Assembly: GCA_964614645.1 (NCBI GenBank)
Contig: CAZTMA010000005.1
Location: 16,846 to 80,845 of the forward strand
Direction: 5' to 3'
DNA: 64,000 nucleotides
Origin: MWBF01 sp964614645
Lineage (GTDB): Bacteria; Chloroflexota; Anaerolineae; CG2-30-64-16
The notes below the pieces were generated by a model. The model saw nothing but the letters and a program-made list of their open reading frames with translations, was not told the DNA's origin and did not search any database. A program made the position numbers and the translations under genes. Shown here one piece after another: positions 8,393-17,008 of this stretch; positions within the stretch are counted from its first letter, which is position 1, and each line of letters opens with the position of its first letter.

Positions 8393-9489
8393 AGATCCTC
8401 CACATCTACAAGGACTACCCGCCCATCCTGGGTGGTATCGAGAACCACGTCAGGCTCTTGGCCGAGGGACAGGCCCACCGCGGGCACCAGGTGACGGTAC
8501 TCGTGACCAATCCGGCGGGCCCGAAGACGGCCATTGCGGAAGAAGGCGGCGTGCGGGTGATTCGCGCGAGCCGCCTCGCGACTGTCGCCTCCACCCCCCT
8601 CAGCCTGGCGCTGCCTGCGCAGCTCGCGCGCAGCCGGCCCGACGTGGTCCACCTGCACTTCCCGTACCCGGTGGGGGAGGTCAGCCAGTGGCTGCTGCGC
8701 CGCGGCCAGGCCACCGTGCTGACCTACCACAGCGATGTCGTGCGGCAGGCCAGCATCCTGCGGCTGTACCGGCCGCTGCTGCGCCGCGTGCTGCGCGACG
8801 TCGATGCCATCATCATCGGCAGCCCGCCCATGCGCAAGAGCGCGTACCTGGCCGAGCACCAGGATAAGCTCCACCTGATCCCCTACGGCATCCCGCTCGC
8901 GCGATTCCGCGACGTGCCGCCTGCCAAGGGCATGCAGGACGCCGCCGCGCTGCCCACGCTCCTGTTTGTCGGTCGGCTGCGCTATTATAAAGGGCTGGAT
9001 TACCTCATCCGCGCGCTGCCGCTCGTCCACGCGCGGTTGCTCGTCGTGGGCATCGGACCGATGGAGGCGGAATGGCGCAAGCTGGCCGCGGAGGTCGGTG
9101 TGGGGGAGCGGATGACCTGGCTAGGCGAGGTGCCCGACGCGCACCTGCCCGCGCTATACCATGCCGCCGACCTGTTCGTGCTGCCGGCCAGCCACACGAG
9201 CGAGGCCTTCGGGTTGGTTCAGGTGGAGGCGATGGCTGCCGGGCTGCCCGTGGTCTGCACCGAGTTGGGCACCGGCACATCTTACGTCAACCAGAACGGC
9301 GTAACCGGCCGCGTCGTCCCCCCGCGCGACCCGGCAGCGCTGGCCGCTGCCATCAATGCGCTCCTGGCCGATCCTGCGGAGCGCGCGCGCCTGGCTGCGG
9401 GCGCGCAGGCTCGCGTCGCGGCGGAGTTCGACCTGCCCATCATGGTGCGCCGCGTGCTGGAGCTTTACGAAAGCGTGCGCCGCACGTAA
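8389..9489 (+). CDS. Glycosyltransferase family 4 (PimB/WcaL-like)
   Basis: 366-residue GT-B transferase. N-terminus KILHIYKDYPPILGGIENHV carries the glycine-rich acceptor loop; DVVHLHFPYP and LTYHSDVV follow. LLFVGRLRYYKGLDYLI near 190 is the phosphate-binding turn, and TSEAFGLVQVEAMAAGLPV near 270 is the EX7E motif. The GTG start overlaps the previous stop (GTGA). It is the last gene of the overlapping run; a hairpin followed by TCTTTT begins 25 nt after its stop. Confidence 0.94.
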   Translation: MKILHIYKDYPPILGGIENHVRLLAEGQAHRGHQVTVLVTNPAGPKTAIAEEGGVRVIRASRLATVASTPLSLALPAQLARSRPDVVHLHFPYPVGEVSQWLLRRGQATVLTYHSDVVRQASILRLYRPLLRRVLRDVDAIIIGSPPMRKSAYLAEHQDKLHLIPYGIPLARFRDVPPAKGMQDAAALPTLLFVGRLRYYKGLDYLIRALPLVHARLLVVGIGPMEAEWRKLAAEVGVGERMTWLGEVPDAHLPALYHAADLFVLPASHTSEAFGLVQVEAMAAGLPVVCTELGTGTSYVNQNGVTGRVVPPRDPAALAAAINALLADPAERARLAAGAQARVAAEFDLPIMVRRVLELYESVRRT

Positions 9490-9514
9490 CAAGCCGTCCA
9501 CATTATGGTGGAGC

Positions 9515-9575
9515 GGAGCGTCCTCAGACGCGGAGCAGGCAGAGGCGTCCGTCCGCATCTGAGGATGCGGACTCC
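9515..9575. repeat. Intergenic imperfect inverted repeat, possible terminator
   Basis: Left arm 9515-9534 and right arm 9552-9575 can pair with two short gaps around TCCTCAGA/TCTGAGGA. The right arm is followed by CTCTTTT, so on the + strand it could terminate the glycosyltransferase operon. A diverged copy of the left-arm motif is found in inverse orientation at 49944-49966. Confidence 0.6.
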
Positions 9576-9613
9576 TCTTTTCAGCGTGAACCGCGGCCGA
9601 AAGCGTGCGAGCT

Positions 9614-9642
9614 TTGCGTTTAAGCGCGGGCCGGGGTAAAAT
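9614..9642 (+). promoter_or_regulatory. Putative sigma-70-type promoter upstream of the Wzy-like gene
   Basis: TTGCGT at 9614-9619, 17-nt spacer, TAAAAT at 9637-9642. It lies in the 195-nt gap after the glycosyltransferase run and 43 nt before the TTG start at 9685, suggesting a separate transcript for the ligase and WecA-like genes. Confidence 0.45.
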
Positions 9643-9684
9643 GATATGGTTGTCATCCTGTCGACCCTGTGCTGAGAGTCACTT

Positions 9685-12600
9685 TTGGAAACGCGCCTGA
9701 GCCGTATCTGTAGCGCCATCATCGAGGCCGGCTGGCTGGCCGCCCTGGTGGTAGCCCCGCTTTTTTTCAATACCTTCTCCAACCGCGTCTTCGAACCGGA
9801 TAAACTCCACCTTGTGCGATCCATCGCGTTGCTTATGGCAGTTGCGTGGGTTATCCAGTTGCTGGACAGCGGGCTGCGGCGAGGCGAGGGTGCGCGCGGG
9901 CTATGGGAACGCGTGCGCCGGACGCCACTGGTGCTGCCGGCGCTGGTGCTGGTGTTGAGCTACCTGCTCAGCACTGCCCTGTCGGTCGTCCCGCGCATCA
10001 GCTTCTTCGGCTCGTATGTGCGGATGCAGGGCACATTCTCCTACCTGAGTTATGTCGCCATCTTCGTGATGATGCTGACCAATCTGCGCACGCGCGGCCA
10101 GGTCAGCCGCCTGCTGCACACGGTTATCCTGACGAGCCTGCCCATCAGCATCTATGGCATCCTGCAGAACGCCGGGCTGGACCCGCTGCCCTGGGGCGGC
10201 AATGTGCGCGAGCGGGTCGCGGCCAACATGGGCAACGCTATCTTCGTCGCGGCCTATCTCATCATGGCCGTATTCCTGACGCTGGAGCGCCTGCTCAACA
10301 GCCTCACCGCCATGCTCAGCACGGAGCGCGGCGGCCTGAGCGACTCGCTGCGCGCGGGCGGCTATCTGTTCATCCTCGTCGTCCAGCTCATCGCCATCGT
10401 CTATACGCAGAGCCGCGGCCCGTGGATCGGCCTGGCTGCAGGGCTGTACGTCTTTGCCATGCTGGGCCTGCTGCTGCTCGCGCGCTGGGCTGTGCAGCGG
10501 AAGCAGGTGCCCTCGGGCCTGGGCTGGCTGACGCGCCACCTGCGGAGCGCGTGGCTGGCCCTCATCGGGCTGACCGTGGCCGGGCTCCTGTTCCTGGTTG
10601 CGCTCAACATACCGAATGGCCCGCTTGCCGCCGTGTGCAACCAGCGTTACGTGGGCCGGCTCTGCACGGTCTTCAGCACGACCGAAGGGACCAACGCGGT
10701 GCGCGTCCTCATCTGGGAGGGCGTGGCCGACATGATGCTGGCGCCGCACGCGCCCATCCAGCGGCCGGACGGCACGCCCGACGCGCTCAATGCGCTGCGT
10801 CCGCTGGTCGGCTACGGCCCCGAATCCATGTGGGTTGTCTACAACCGCTTCTACCCACCGGAGCTGGCACACTATGAGTCGCGTAATGCGTCGCCCGATC
10901 GCTCGCACAACGAGACGTTCGACACGCTCGTGCGCGGCGGGCTGTTCCAGTTCGCGGCCCAGCTAGTCCTCTACAGCGCCATCTTCTACTACGCGCTCCG
11001 CTGGCTGGGGCTGATGCGCGGGGCCAACCGCCGGCGCATCTTCATCGCGTTCCTCGTGGGCGGCGGCGCGCTGGGCGTCATCGTGCCCCTGCTCGTGGAC
11101 GGCAGCCTGCGACTGGCCGGCATTGGCCTGCCGGCCGGGCTGATTGCAGGCGTGATGGTGTACGTCACGGTGGACTTGTTGTTGAGCAGCGGGCATGCTG
11201 AGGAAACCGCGACTGCGGACGGAGCGGCTGGCGGCGACCGGCAGTTGTTGGTGCTGGCACTATTTGCGGCCATCGTCGCCCATTTCGTCGAAGTCCACTT
11301 CGGTATCGCAATTGCCTCGACGCTCACCCATTTCTGGGCTTTTGCGGCGCTGCTCGTCGTCACCGGCATGGGCTGGATCGAAACAGATGCAGAACCGGAA
11401 CCGATCGCTGCACCCCCGGCCGTATTGCCTGCTGAGACGGGCGCCAACGCTGGGCGGACAGGTTCCAGGCGCAAGTCCGCAGCCGCGCGCGCGGCCCAAG
11501 CGCAACGCCAAGCAGGCAGCACACCCGCGGCCCTGCCGCCGGTGGGGCATCCCTCGCCGCTGCGCCGGTTCCTGCCCTATGCCGGCATCGCCGCGCTGGT
11601 CACAATCGTGCTGGTCTGGAACTATACCGTCAACCAGACGGGCGCACAGGATGCCCTGACCATCCTGCGCAACGCCTTCACGCTCCGGGTAAGCAACTAC
11701 CAGATCGTCTCGTCGCCGATGCTACTCATTCTGGTGCTCTTCACGTGGCTCGTCGGCGGGATGCTGGCCGTCACAGAAACAGCCGCCGCCACAACACGAG
11801 GTGCAGCTGACAGCGAGCGACCTGCGGTGCGGCTGCCGGTGCTGCTCCTGGCGGCCATCTATGCGGCGGTCGTCATCGGCGTCTTCCTGGTGTACGGCTT
11901 GATGCAGGCCGGGCGGCTCAGCCTCGGAGGGCTGTCGGGCATCGATGTATATCACCGCTACGCGGGGCACATCGTCGTTTTCGACATCGTGCTGCTCCTG
12001 AGCGCGGGCGTTTTGGCCATGACGCTGGCCCTTGCGGGCAGCCGAGCGTCCCGCACTGCGCTATTTGGGCGCTCACCGGTGCTCTCGCTGGGCGTGGGCG
12101 CGGTGCTGGCCGTCCTGGCGCTGCTCGTGGTTGTCAACGTGAACCTACAAACGGTGCAGGCTGACACCTATTACAAGTCCGGCTCAGGCTTCGAGGGGGC
12201 GAACGACTGGGAAAGCTCGGTCGTGTTGTATCGGCAGGCCTCAACGCTGGAACCGCAGGAGGACTACTACTATCTCTTCCTGGGCCGCGCCCTGCTGCAA
12301 TTGAGCCAATACTCGCAGCCGGGCACGCCGACCCTGCCGGAGGACCTGGACCAGACGCCGACAGCCGATCTGCAAGCGCTCATCGAGCGGGGCCTCCGGT
12401 CAGGGACGCGCGAGGATATCCTGCGGTCGGCGCACGCGGCGCTGGTGGCCGCGCGGCGGCTCAACCCGCTCAACACCGACCACAGCGCGAACCTCGCTCG
12501 GTTGCACCGCGCGTGGGCTTTCTCGGATGCGGGCACGGCTGCCAACCTCAACGATCCCAACAGCCTGCGCGAGCTGCTCATCAGCGACCCAGACCTCGTC

Positions 12601-13269
12601 AATCGCGGCCGGCTGGACAACTCGCTCGCCTACTACAACCAGGCGCTTTCCCTCAGTCCGAATAACGCCGGGCTGTGGAATGAGTTGGCGACCGTGCAAT
12701 TCATCCTGAACGATCTCACGGCTGCGCAGGCGACCCTGCAACGCTCGCTCGCCCTGGACCATCAGTTTTCGCCGACCTACCTGTTGCTGGGCGATGTCCT
12801 GGACGCAGCGGGCGACGCGACCGGTGCGCTGGCCGCGTACCAGCAGGCCGCTGAGCTGGCCCCAAGCAATACGAGCGTCCTGAGCGCCGCGGGCGTAGCC
12901 AGCGCCCGCGCGGGCGCCACGGATGCCGCGGTGGCATCCTTCCGGCGCATCATCCAAATTGAGACGAACGTGCTGGAATCCGCCGCCGCGCAGCTTGATC
13001 AGTTGGATGCGATGGCCGCGACCGCGGGCGGCTATGCCCGGCTCCAGTCAAGCGCGACAAACCGGCAGGGCCTCCTGCAGGGCCAGATCAACAGCCGCCG
13101 CTCCCAGATTGCGTTGAGCTACCGTAACATTGCGCTGGTGCTCAGAGACGCGGGGCGCCTCGAAGAAGCGCTGGCTGCCGCGCGCCAGGCCGCGGAATAT
13201 GCCGGCCAGAACGACCTCCCCGCCATCGAACAGTTGATTGCCGAGCTGCAAGAACGGCTGACCCCATGA
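9685..13269 (+). CDS. Wzy/O-antigen ligase-like membrane protein fused to C-terminal TPRs
   Basis: 1194 residues, about twice the usual Wzy size. The first about 780 residues carry some 14 or more hydrophobic segments. ASPDRSHNETFDTLVRGG near 400 is the Wzy_C-type periplasmic loop motif (HNxxxD) of O-antigen ligases and polymerases. The last about 400 residues are soluble tetratricopeptide-like helices (for example LDNSLAYYNQALSLSPNNAG and AAYQQAAELAPSNT). Expected to join or polymerise undecaprenyl-linked glycan at the periplasmic face, with the TPR tail binding a partner. A hydrophilic Ala/Arg-rich insertion sits near 580-620. TTG start at 9685; GAGAG upstream is a weak ribosome site. Stop overlaps the next ATG by 4 nt. 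Confidence 0.88.
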   Translation: METRLSRICSAIIEAGWLAALVVAPLFFNTFSNRVFEPDKLHLVRSIALLMAVAWVIQLLDSGLRRGEGARGLWERVRRTPLVLPALVLVLSYLLSTALSVVPRISFFGSYVRMQGTFSYLSYVAIFVMMLTNLRTRGQVSRLLHTVILTSLPISIYGILQNAGLDPLPWGGNVRERVAANMGNAIFVAAYLIMAVFLTLERLLNSLTAMLSTERGGLSDSLRAGGYLFILVVQLIAIVYTQSRGPWIGLAAGLYVFAMLGLLLLARWAVQRKQVPSGLGWLTRHLRSAWLALIGLTVAGLLFLVALNIPNGPLAAVCNQRYVGRLCTVFSTTEGTNAVRVLIWEGVADMMLAPHAPIQRPDGTPDALNALRPLVGYGPESMWVVYNRFYPPELAHYESRNASPDRSHNETFDTLVRGGLFQFAAQLVLYSAIFYYALRWLGLMRGANRRRIFIAFLVGGGALGVIVPLLVDGSLRLAGIGLPAGLIAGVMVYVTVDLLLSSGHAEETATADGAAGGDRQLLVLALFAAIVAHFVEVHFGIAIASTLTHFWAFAALLVVTGMGWIETDAEPEPIAAPPAVLPAETGANAGRTGSRRKSAAARAAQAQRQAGSTPAALPPVGHPSPLRRFLPYAGIAALVTIVLVWNYTVNQTGAQDALTILRNAFTLRVSNYQIVSSPMLLILVLFTWLVGGMLAVTETAAATTRGAADSERPAVRLPVLLLAAIYAAVVIGVFLVYGLMQAGRLSLGGLSGIDVYHRYAGHIVVFDIVLLLSAGVLAMTLALAGSRASRTALFGRSPVLSLGVGAVLAVLALLVVVNVNLQTVQADTYYKSGSGFEGANDWESSVVLYRQASTLEPQEDYYYLFLGRALLQLSQYSQPGTPTLPEDLDQTPTADLQALIERGLRSGTREDILRSAHAALVAARRLNPLNTDHSANLARLHRAWAFSDAGTAANLNDPNSLRELLISDPDLVNRGRLDNSLAYYNQALSLSPNNAGLWNELATVQFILNDLTAAQATLQRSLALDHQFSPTYLLLGDVLDAAGDATGALAAYQQAAELAPSNTSVLSAAGVASARAGATDAAVASFRRIIQIETNVLESAAAQLDQLDAMAATAGGYARLQSSATNRQGLLQGQINSRRSQIALSYRNIALVLRDAGRLEEALAAARQAAEYAGQNDLPAIEQLIAELQERLTP

Positions 13270-14321
13270 CAGCATACCTCCTGATTCTCATCAGCGCCTT
13301 GTTCCTGGCGATTGTGGCGACGCCGGTGGCGAAACGCGTCGCGTACCGGTTCGGCGTCATCGACAAGCCCAATGCGCGGAAGGTTCACAACGTTCCTACG
13401 CCGCTGCTCGGCGGCGCGGCCATCTTTGCGGCAGTGATCCTCGCCCTGGTCATCATGGGCGACCGGTTCTACGCCAGCCAGGTCGCGGGCATCCTCCTGG
13501 GCGCAACGCTGATGTCCTTCATGGGCCTGTGGGACGACCGCCGCGGGCTGAGCCCCTGGATCAAGCTGGCCGGCCAGTGTGGGGCCGCGGCCATCCTGAC
13601 GGTCACGGACGTGCGCATCGGCCTGTTTGCGTGGGAGCCGCTCAACTACGCGGCTACGATCTTGTGGGTGGTGGGCATCACCAATGCGATGAATCTGCTG
13701 GACAACATGGATGGCCTGAGCGGAGGCATCGCGGCAATTGCCGCGCTCTTCTTCCTGCTGTTCGCCGCGATGAGCCGGCAGTATCTCGTCGGCGCGCTCG
13801 CGGCCGCACTCGTCGGCGCGTGCCTCGGCTTCCTGTTCTATAACCTGAACCCTGCCAGCATCTTCATGGGCGACACGGGCAGCCTGTTTCTCGGCTTCAC
13901 TTTGGCAGCCGTCGGCATCAAGCTGCGCTTCCCGGAAAACTCTGTGTTCGTCACGTGGATGGTGCCGCCGCTGGTGCTGGCCGTGCCCATCTTCGATACC
14001 AGCCTGGTCATCCTATCGCGGCTGCGCCGGGGCCTGAACCCGCTGACGACGCCGGGCAAAGACCATCTCAGCCACCGGCTCGCGCGGCTGACGGGCAGCC
14101 GTCGCGAAGCCGTGCTGATGTGCTATCTGTTTGCCTTCATCGCGGGCGTGGTCGCCACCTTTGTAACTCAGGCCAGCGCGCTGGAAGGTTACGCGGTGGG
14201 CGTCGTAATGCTCGTCGCAGGGCTGTATGGCATCTGGCGCATGGAGAAGCTGTTCCGCGGCTGGCTGGCTGCAGATGCACTGTCAGCCCACCAGGCGTCA
14301 CACAGCGATACAACAACGTAA
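13266..14321 (+). CDS. WecA/TagO-like undecaprenyl-phosphate glycosyl-1-phosphate transferase
   Basis: Integral membrane enzyme that starts lipid-linked glycan synthesis by moving a HexNAc-1-phosphate from a UDP-sugar to undecaprenyl phosphate. 351 residues with about 10-11 membrane helices. Diagnostic segments: GVIDKPNARKVHNVPTPLLG near 35, GLWDDR, NAMNLLDNMDGLSGG near 140 (catalytic Asp cluster), FMGDTGSLFLG near 200, and GKDHLSHRL near 265, which separates WecA/TagO from MraY. Coupled by an ATGA overlap to the Wzy-like gene, so initiation and polymerisation are co-expressed. Confidence 0.94.
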   Translation: MTAYLLILISALFLAIVATPVAKRVAYRFGVIDKPNARKVHNVPTPLLGGAAIFAAVILALVIMGDRFYASQVAGILLGATLMSFMGLWDDRRGLSPWIKLAGQCGAAAILTVTDVRIGLFAWEPLNYAATILWVVGITNAMNLLDNMDGLSGGIAAIAALFFLLFAAMSRQYLVGALAAALVGACLGFLFYNLNPASIFMGDTGSLFLGFTLAAVGIKLRFPENSVFVTWMVPPLVLAVPIFDTSLVILSRLRRGLNPLTTPGKDHLSHRLARLTGSRREAVLMCYLFAFIAGVVATFVTQASALEGYAVGVVMLVAGLYGIWRMEKLFRGWLAADALSAHQASHSDTTT

Positions 14322-14357
14322 TTGTCAGCCTGTATCACTTACATGAGGAGAAGTAAC

Positions 14358-15695
14358 TTGAAGATTCGAATCACCGTTCTGTTTGCTCTGCTGCTGGCGC
14401 TAGTGCTGGCAGCTTGCGCACCTGTACCCACGACACCTGCCGCGCAGGAACCGGCCACGGTCGCGCCGACCGAAGTCGTGGCAGAGATGACGGCCACCCC
14501 GCTGCCCGCGGAAGAGGCTGCACCTGAGGAACCAGCGGCAACCGATGACACGCGGCCCGTTGTGCCCGCGCCGGTGGATGGCGAGCGCCCTCTCGCCGCG
14601 CTGCCTGCGGCGGAGCGCGAGGAACGCTTCAGTGGACCGGCCGAGACTTACGTCAAGCCCGACACGGTCTACATCGCCACGATTGTCACCGCTAAGGGCA
14701 ACATCGTCGCGGAGCTGTACCAGGACACCCCGGAGAGCCTCAACAACTTTGTGACACTGGCGCTGAACGGCTACTACGATGGCCTGACGTTCCACCGGGT
14801 GGAGCCCGGCTTCGTCGTGCAAGGCGGCGATCCGGCCGGCACTGGCATGGGCGGCCCTGGCTACACCATCCCCGCGGAAATTATCCACAAACACCCGCGC
14901 GGTGCGCTGGCCTGGGCCCGCACCGGCGACCAGGTGAACCCGGAACGCCGCTCCAGCGGCAGCCAGTTCTACATCACCCTCGACGTCACCGAATTCCTGG
15001 ATAATGGCTACACGGTCTTCGGCTACGTCGTCGAGGGCATGGATATCGTAGACCAGATTGCCGTCGGTGACACGATCGAGCGCATTGACATCAGCGAGGG
15101 CACGGCCTCACAACTGCCGACGCCCGTACCGACGCCGACCCCCTACGCTCCGACCACTGCAGAGGGTCGCCCGCTGGCGCAGCTCTCGCTGGAAGAGCGC
15201 GACGGCGTTTACAACGCCGCGCCTGAACTGGACCTGGACACGGCCAAGACGTATCAGGCGACCCTCGAGACTGACAAGGGCAATATCGTGATCGAACTGA
15301 ATACCGAGGCCGCGCCCCTGACAGTCAGCAACTTCGTCATGCTGGCAAACCTGGGGTACTATGATGGGATGCCGGTTGCGCACGTGCAGGCCGACACCTA
15401 CCTGATTATCGGCTCGCCTGCGGGCCGGCCCGACAGCGATGTGGGCTACTCGCTCGAAATCGAAGCCGGCGCGGCTGCGCAAGAGGTGATTACCGGCACG
15501 GTGGCGATGTACCCCGTGCCGGACAGCACGGGCGCGCTCAAGGCCAGCGGCAGCCAGTTCTTCATTTCCTTCATGGCGTTGCCGCAGAGCGAAACGCCGC
15601 TGGATATCTTCGGCGCCGTCGTTGAGGGCATGGATATCGTGCTGCAACTGGGCATCGGCGATCTGGTCAACCAGATTACGGTTACTGAGAAATAA
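14358..15695 (+). CDS. Lipoprotein with two cyclophilin-type PPIase domains
   Basis: Exported peptidyl-prolyl isomerase, 445 residues. KIRITVLFALLLALVLAAC is a lipoprotein signal with lipobox Cys20, then an Ala/Pro/Thr/Glu-rich linker. Domain 1 (about 105-250) has GLTFHRVEPGFVVQGGDPAG and SGSQFYITL, with the catalytic FHR arginine. Domain 2 (about 285-445) keeps NFVMLANLGYYDG and SGSQFFISF but has PVAHVQ where FHRV is expected, so it probably lacks isomerase activity. TTG 14358 is chosen because AGGAG (14346-14350) is 7 nt upstream and the lipobox then falls at residue 20; an ATG at 14343 has no ribosome site. Confidence 0.9.
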   Translation: MKIRITVLFALLLALVLAACAPVPTTPAAQEPATVAPTEVVAEMTATPLPAEEAAPEEPAATDDTRPVVPAPVDGERPLAALPAAEREERFSGPAETYVKPDTVYIATIVTAKGNIVAELYQDTPESLNNFVTLALNGYYDGLTFHRVEPGFVVQGGDPAGTGMGGPGYTIPAEIIHKHPRGALAWARTGDQVNPERRSSGSQFYITLDVTEFLDNGYTVFGYVVEGMDIVDQIAVGDTIERIDISEGTASQLPTPVPTPTPYAPTTAEGRPLAQLSLEERDGVYNAAPELDLDTAKTYQATLETDKGNIVIELNTEAAPLTVSNFVMLANLGYYDGMPVAHVQADTYLIIGSPAGRPDSDVGYSLEIEAGAAAQEVITGTVAMYPVPDSTGALKASGSQFFISFMALPQSETPLDIFGAVVEGMDIVLQLGIGDLVNQITVTEK

Positions 15696-15721
15696 CCAGC
15701 CCTGGAGAGTTGAGGAGTATC

Positions 15722-16204
15722 ATGGCAAATCGCTATACCAAACCTTTTGAGTTGAAGATTGACCTGAAGAAAAACTATACGGCCACCATCGAGACGAATC
15801 GCGGGGTCATCACCCTGAAGCTGCACGCGACGCAGGCCCCGCGCACGGTCAACAACTTCGTCTGCCTGGCGGAAGATGGTTTCTATGATGGCATCACCTT
15901 CCACCGCGTCATCAAAGACTTCATGGTGCAGACCGGCGACCCGACCGGCACTGGCCGCGGAGGCCCGGGCTACCAGTTCAAGGATGAGTTCGACCCCAAG
16001 CTGAGGCACGACAAGGCAGGCGTCCTCTCGATGGCGAACGCCGGGGCGAACACCAACGGCAGCCAGTTCTTCATCACCCACATACCGACCCCCTGGCTGG
16101 ACGGCAAGCACAGCGTCTTCGGCCAGGTCATCAAGGGCCAGGACGTGGTGGACAAAATCGAGCAGGGCGACGTGATGCTGTCGGTGCGCATCACGGCTGA
16201 ATAA
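15722..16204 (+). CDS. Cytoplasmic cyclophilin-type peptidyl-prolyl isomerase
   Basis: Single-domain 160-residue PpiB-like isomerase without a signal peptide. The motifs are complete: GITFHRVIKDFMVQTGDP (catalytic Arg in FHRV), GYQFKDEF, LSMANAGANTNGSQFFIT and HSVFGQVIKGQDVVD. ATG 15722 has GAGGAG upstream. It follows the double-cyclophilin lipoprotein by 26 nt, and its domain resembles domain 1 of that protein, suggesting a local duplication. Confidence 0.95.
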   Translation: MANRYTKPFELKIDLKKNYTATIETNRGVITLKLHATQAPRTVNNFVCLAEDGFYDGITFHRVIKDFMVQTGDPTGTGRGGPGYQFKDEFDPKLRHDKAGVLSMANAGANTNGSQFFITHIPTPWLDGKHSVFGQVIKGQDVVDKIEQGDVMLSVRITAE

Positions 16205-16214
16205 AGGCAACAAC

Positions 16215-16276
16215 GCGGGGGCGAGAGGCGAGCTTCGCCTGCAACCGTGCGAGCGAAGCTCGCCTCTCGCTCCCGC
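16215..16276. repeat. Near-perfect 24-bp inverted repeat
   Basis: Arms 16215-16238 and 16253-16276 match at 23 of 24 positions around a 14-nt loop, with GGCGAGCTTCGC at the inner end. It starts 10 nt after the cyclophilin stop. There is no T-run after the right arm, so it is a structured repeat element more than a classic terminator. Confidence 0.9.
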
Positions 16277-16348
16277 AACACCGGTTTCGTTGGGTGCTGT
16301 AGATTCCCGAAGCCGGCCGGTGGCACAGGCAGGAACACAAAGCTCGGA

Positions 16349-17008
16349 ATGACGACGAAGGAAGGTTACGCCACGAACGACACCGAACAGCGCAGGCCAA
16401 CCTCAAAGGAAGGCAGCCGGCCGGTGTCGCCTGTTACGCGCCGACCGTCGCCCGACCTGCGCCAGGTCTTGCTGCGTGTGCTGGCGTTTCTCTTTGTCGT
16501 CGCGGTCTCCGCGCTGATCTTCATCTACAGCGATCAGCTCGTGCGGCTCGGCGCCTACGGCTATTCCGGCCTGTTCCTGCTCAACCTGCTTGCCAGCGCG
16601 ACGTTGATCCTGCCCGCGCCGGGCATTGCGCTGGCCTTCGCGGCCGGCGCCAGCCTCAACCCCTTGCTGGTCGGACTGACGGTCGGCGCAGGGTCAGCCC
16701 TCGGAGAGCTGACAGGCTACCTGGCGGGGTTCAGCGGGCGGGGCATCGTGGAGTCTGACCCACAGTACGAGCGCGTGCACCGCTGGATGGTCACGCGCGG
16801 GCTGTGGGTCATCTTCTTCCTCAGCATCGTACCTAACCCCCTCTTCGATGTAGCAGGTATCACCGCGGGTGCGATGCGGATGCCCGTCTGGAAGTTCCTG
16901 GCCGCCGCGCTGCCGGGCAAGGTCATCAAGGCCACCCTGTTGGCGCTGGCGGGGGCCGGGATGATGGAGGCGCTCAGCCCGGTTATCGAGCGCCTGCTGA
17001 TGCGGTGA
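16349..17008 (+). CDS. VTT/SNARE-associated (DedA/TVP38-like) membrane protein
   Basis: 219 residues. A basic, Thr/Ser/Arg-rich N-terminal tail of about 45 residues precedes several hydrophobic helices. LILPAPGIALAFAAGASLNP, SALGELTGYLAGFSGRG (E in a re-entrant helix) and LSIVPNPLFDVAGITAGAMRM match the VTT family, whose bacterial members include undecaprenyl-phosphate and PE flippases. Lipid-carrier recycling for the nearby glycan pathway is possible but not shown. The start is uncertain: ATG 16349 has only a distant AGGA; starts further downstream within the tail are possible. Confidence 0.75.
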   Translation: MTTKEGYATNDTEQRRPTSKEGSRPVSPVTRRPSPDLRQVLLRVLAFLFVVAVSALIFIYSDQLVRLGAYGYSGLFLLNLLASATLILPAPGIALAFAAGASLNPLLVGLTVGAGSALGELTGYLAGFSGRGIVESDPQYERVHRWMVTRGLWVIFFLSIVPNPLFDVAGITAGAMRMPVWKFLAAALPGKVIKATLLALAGAGMMEALSPVIERLLMR

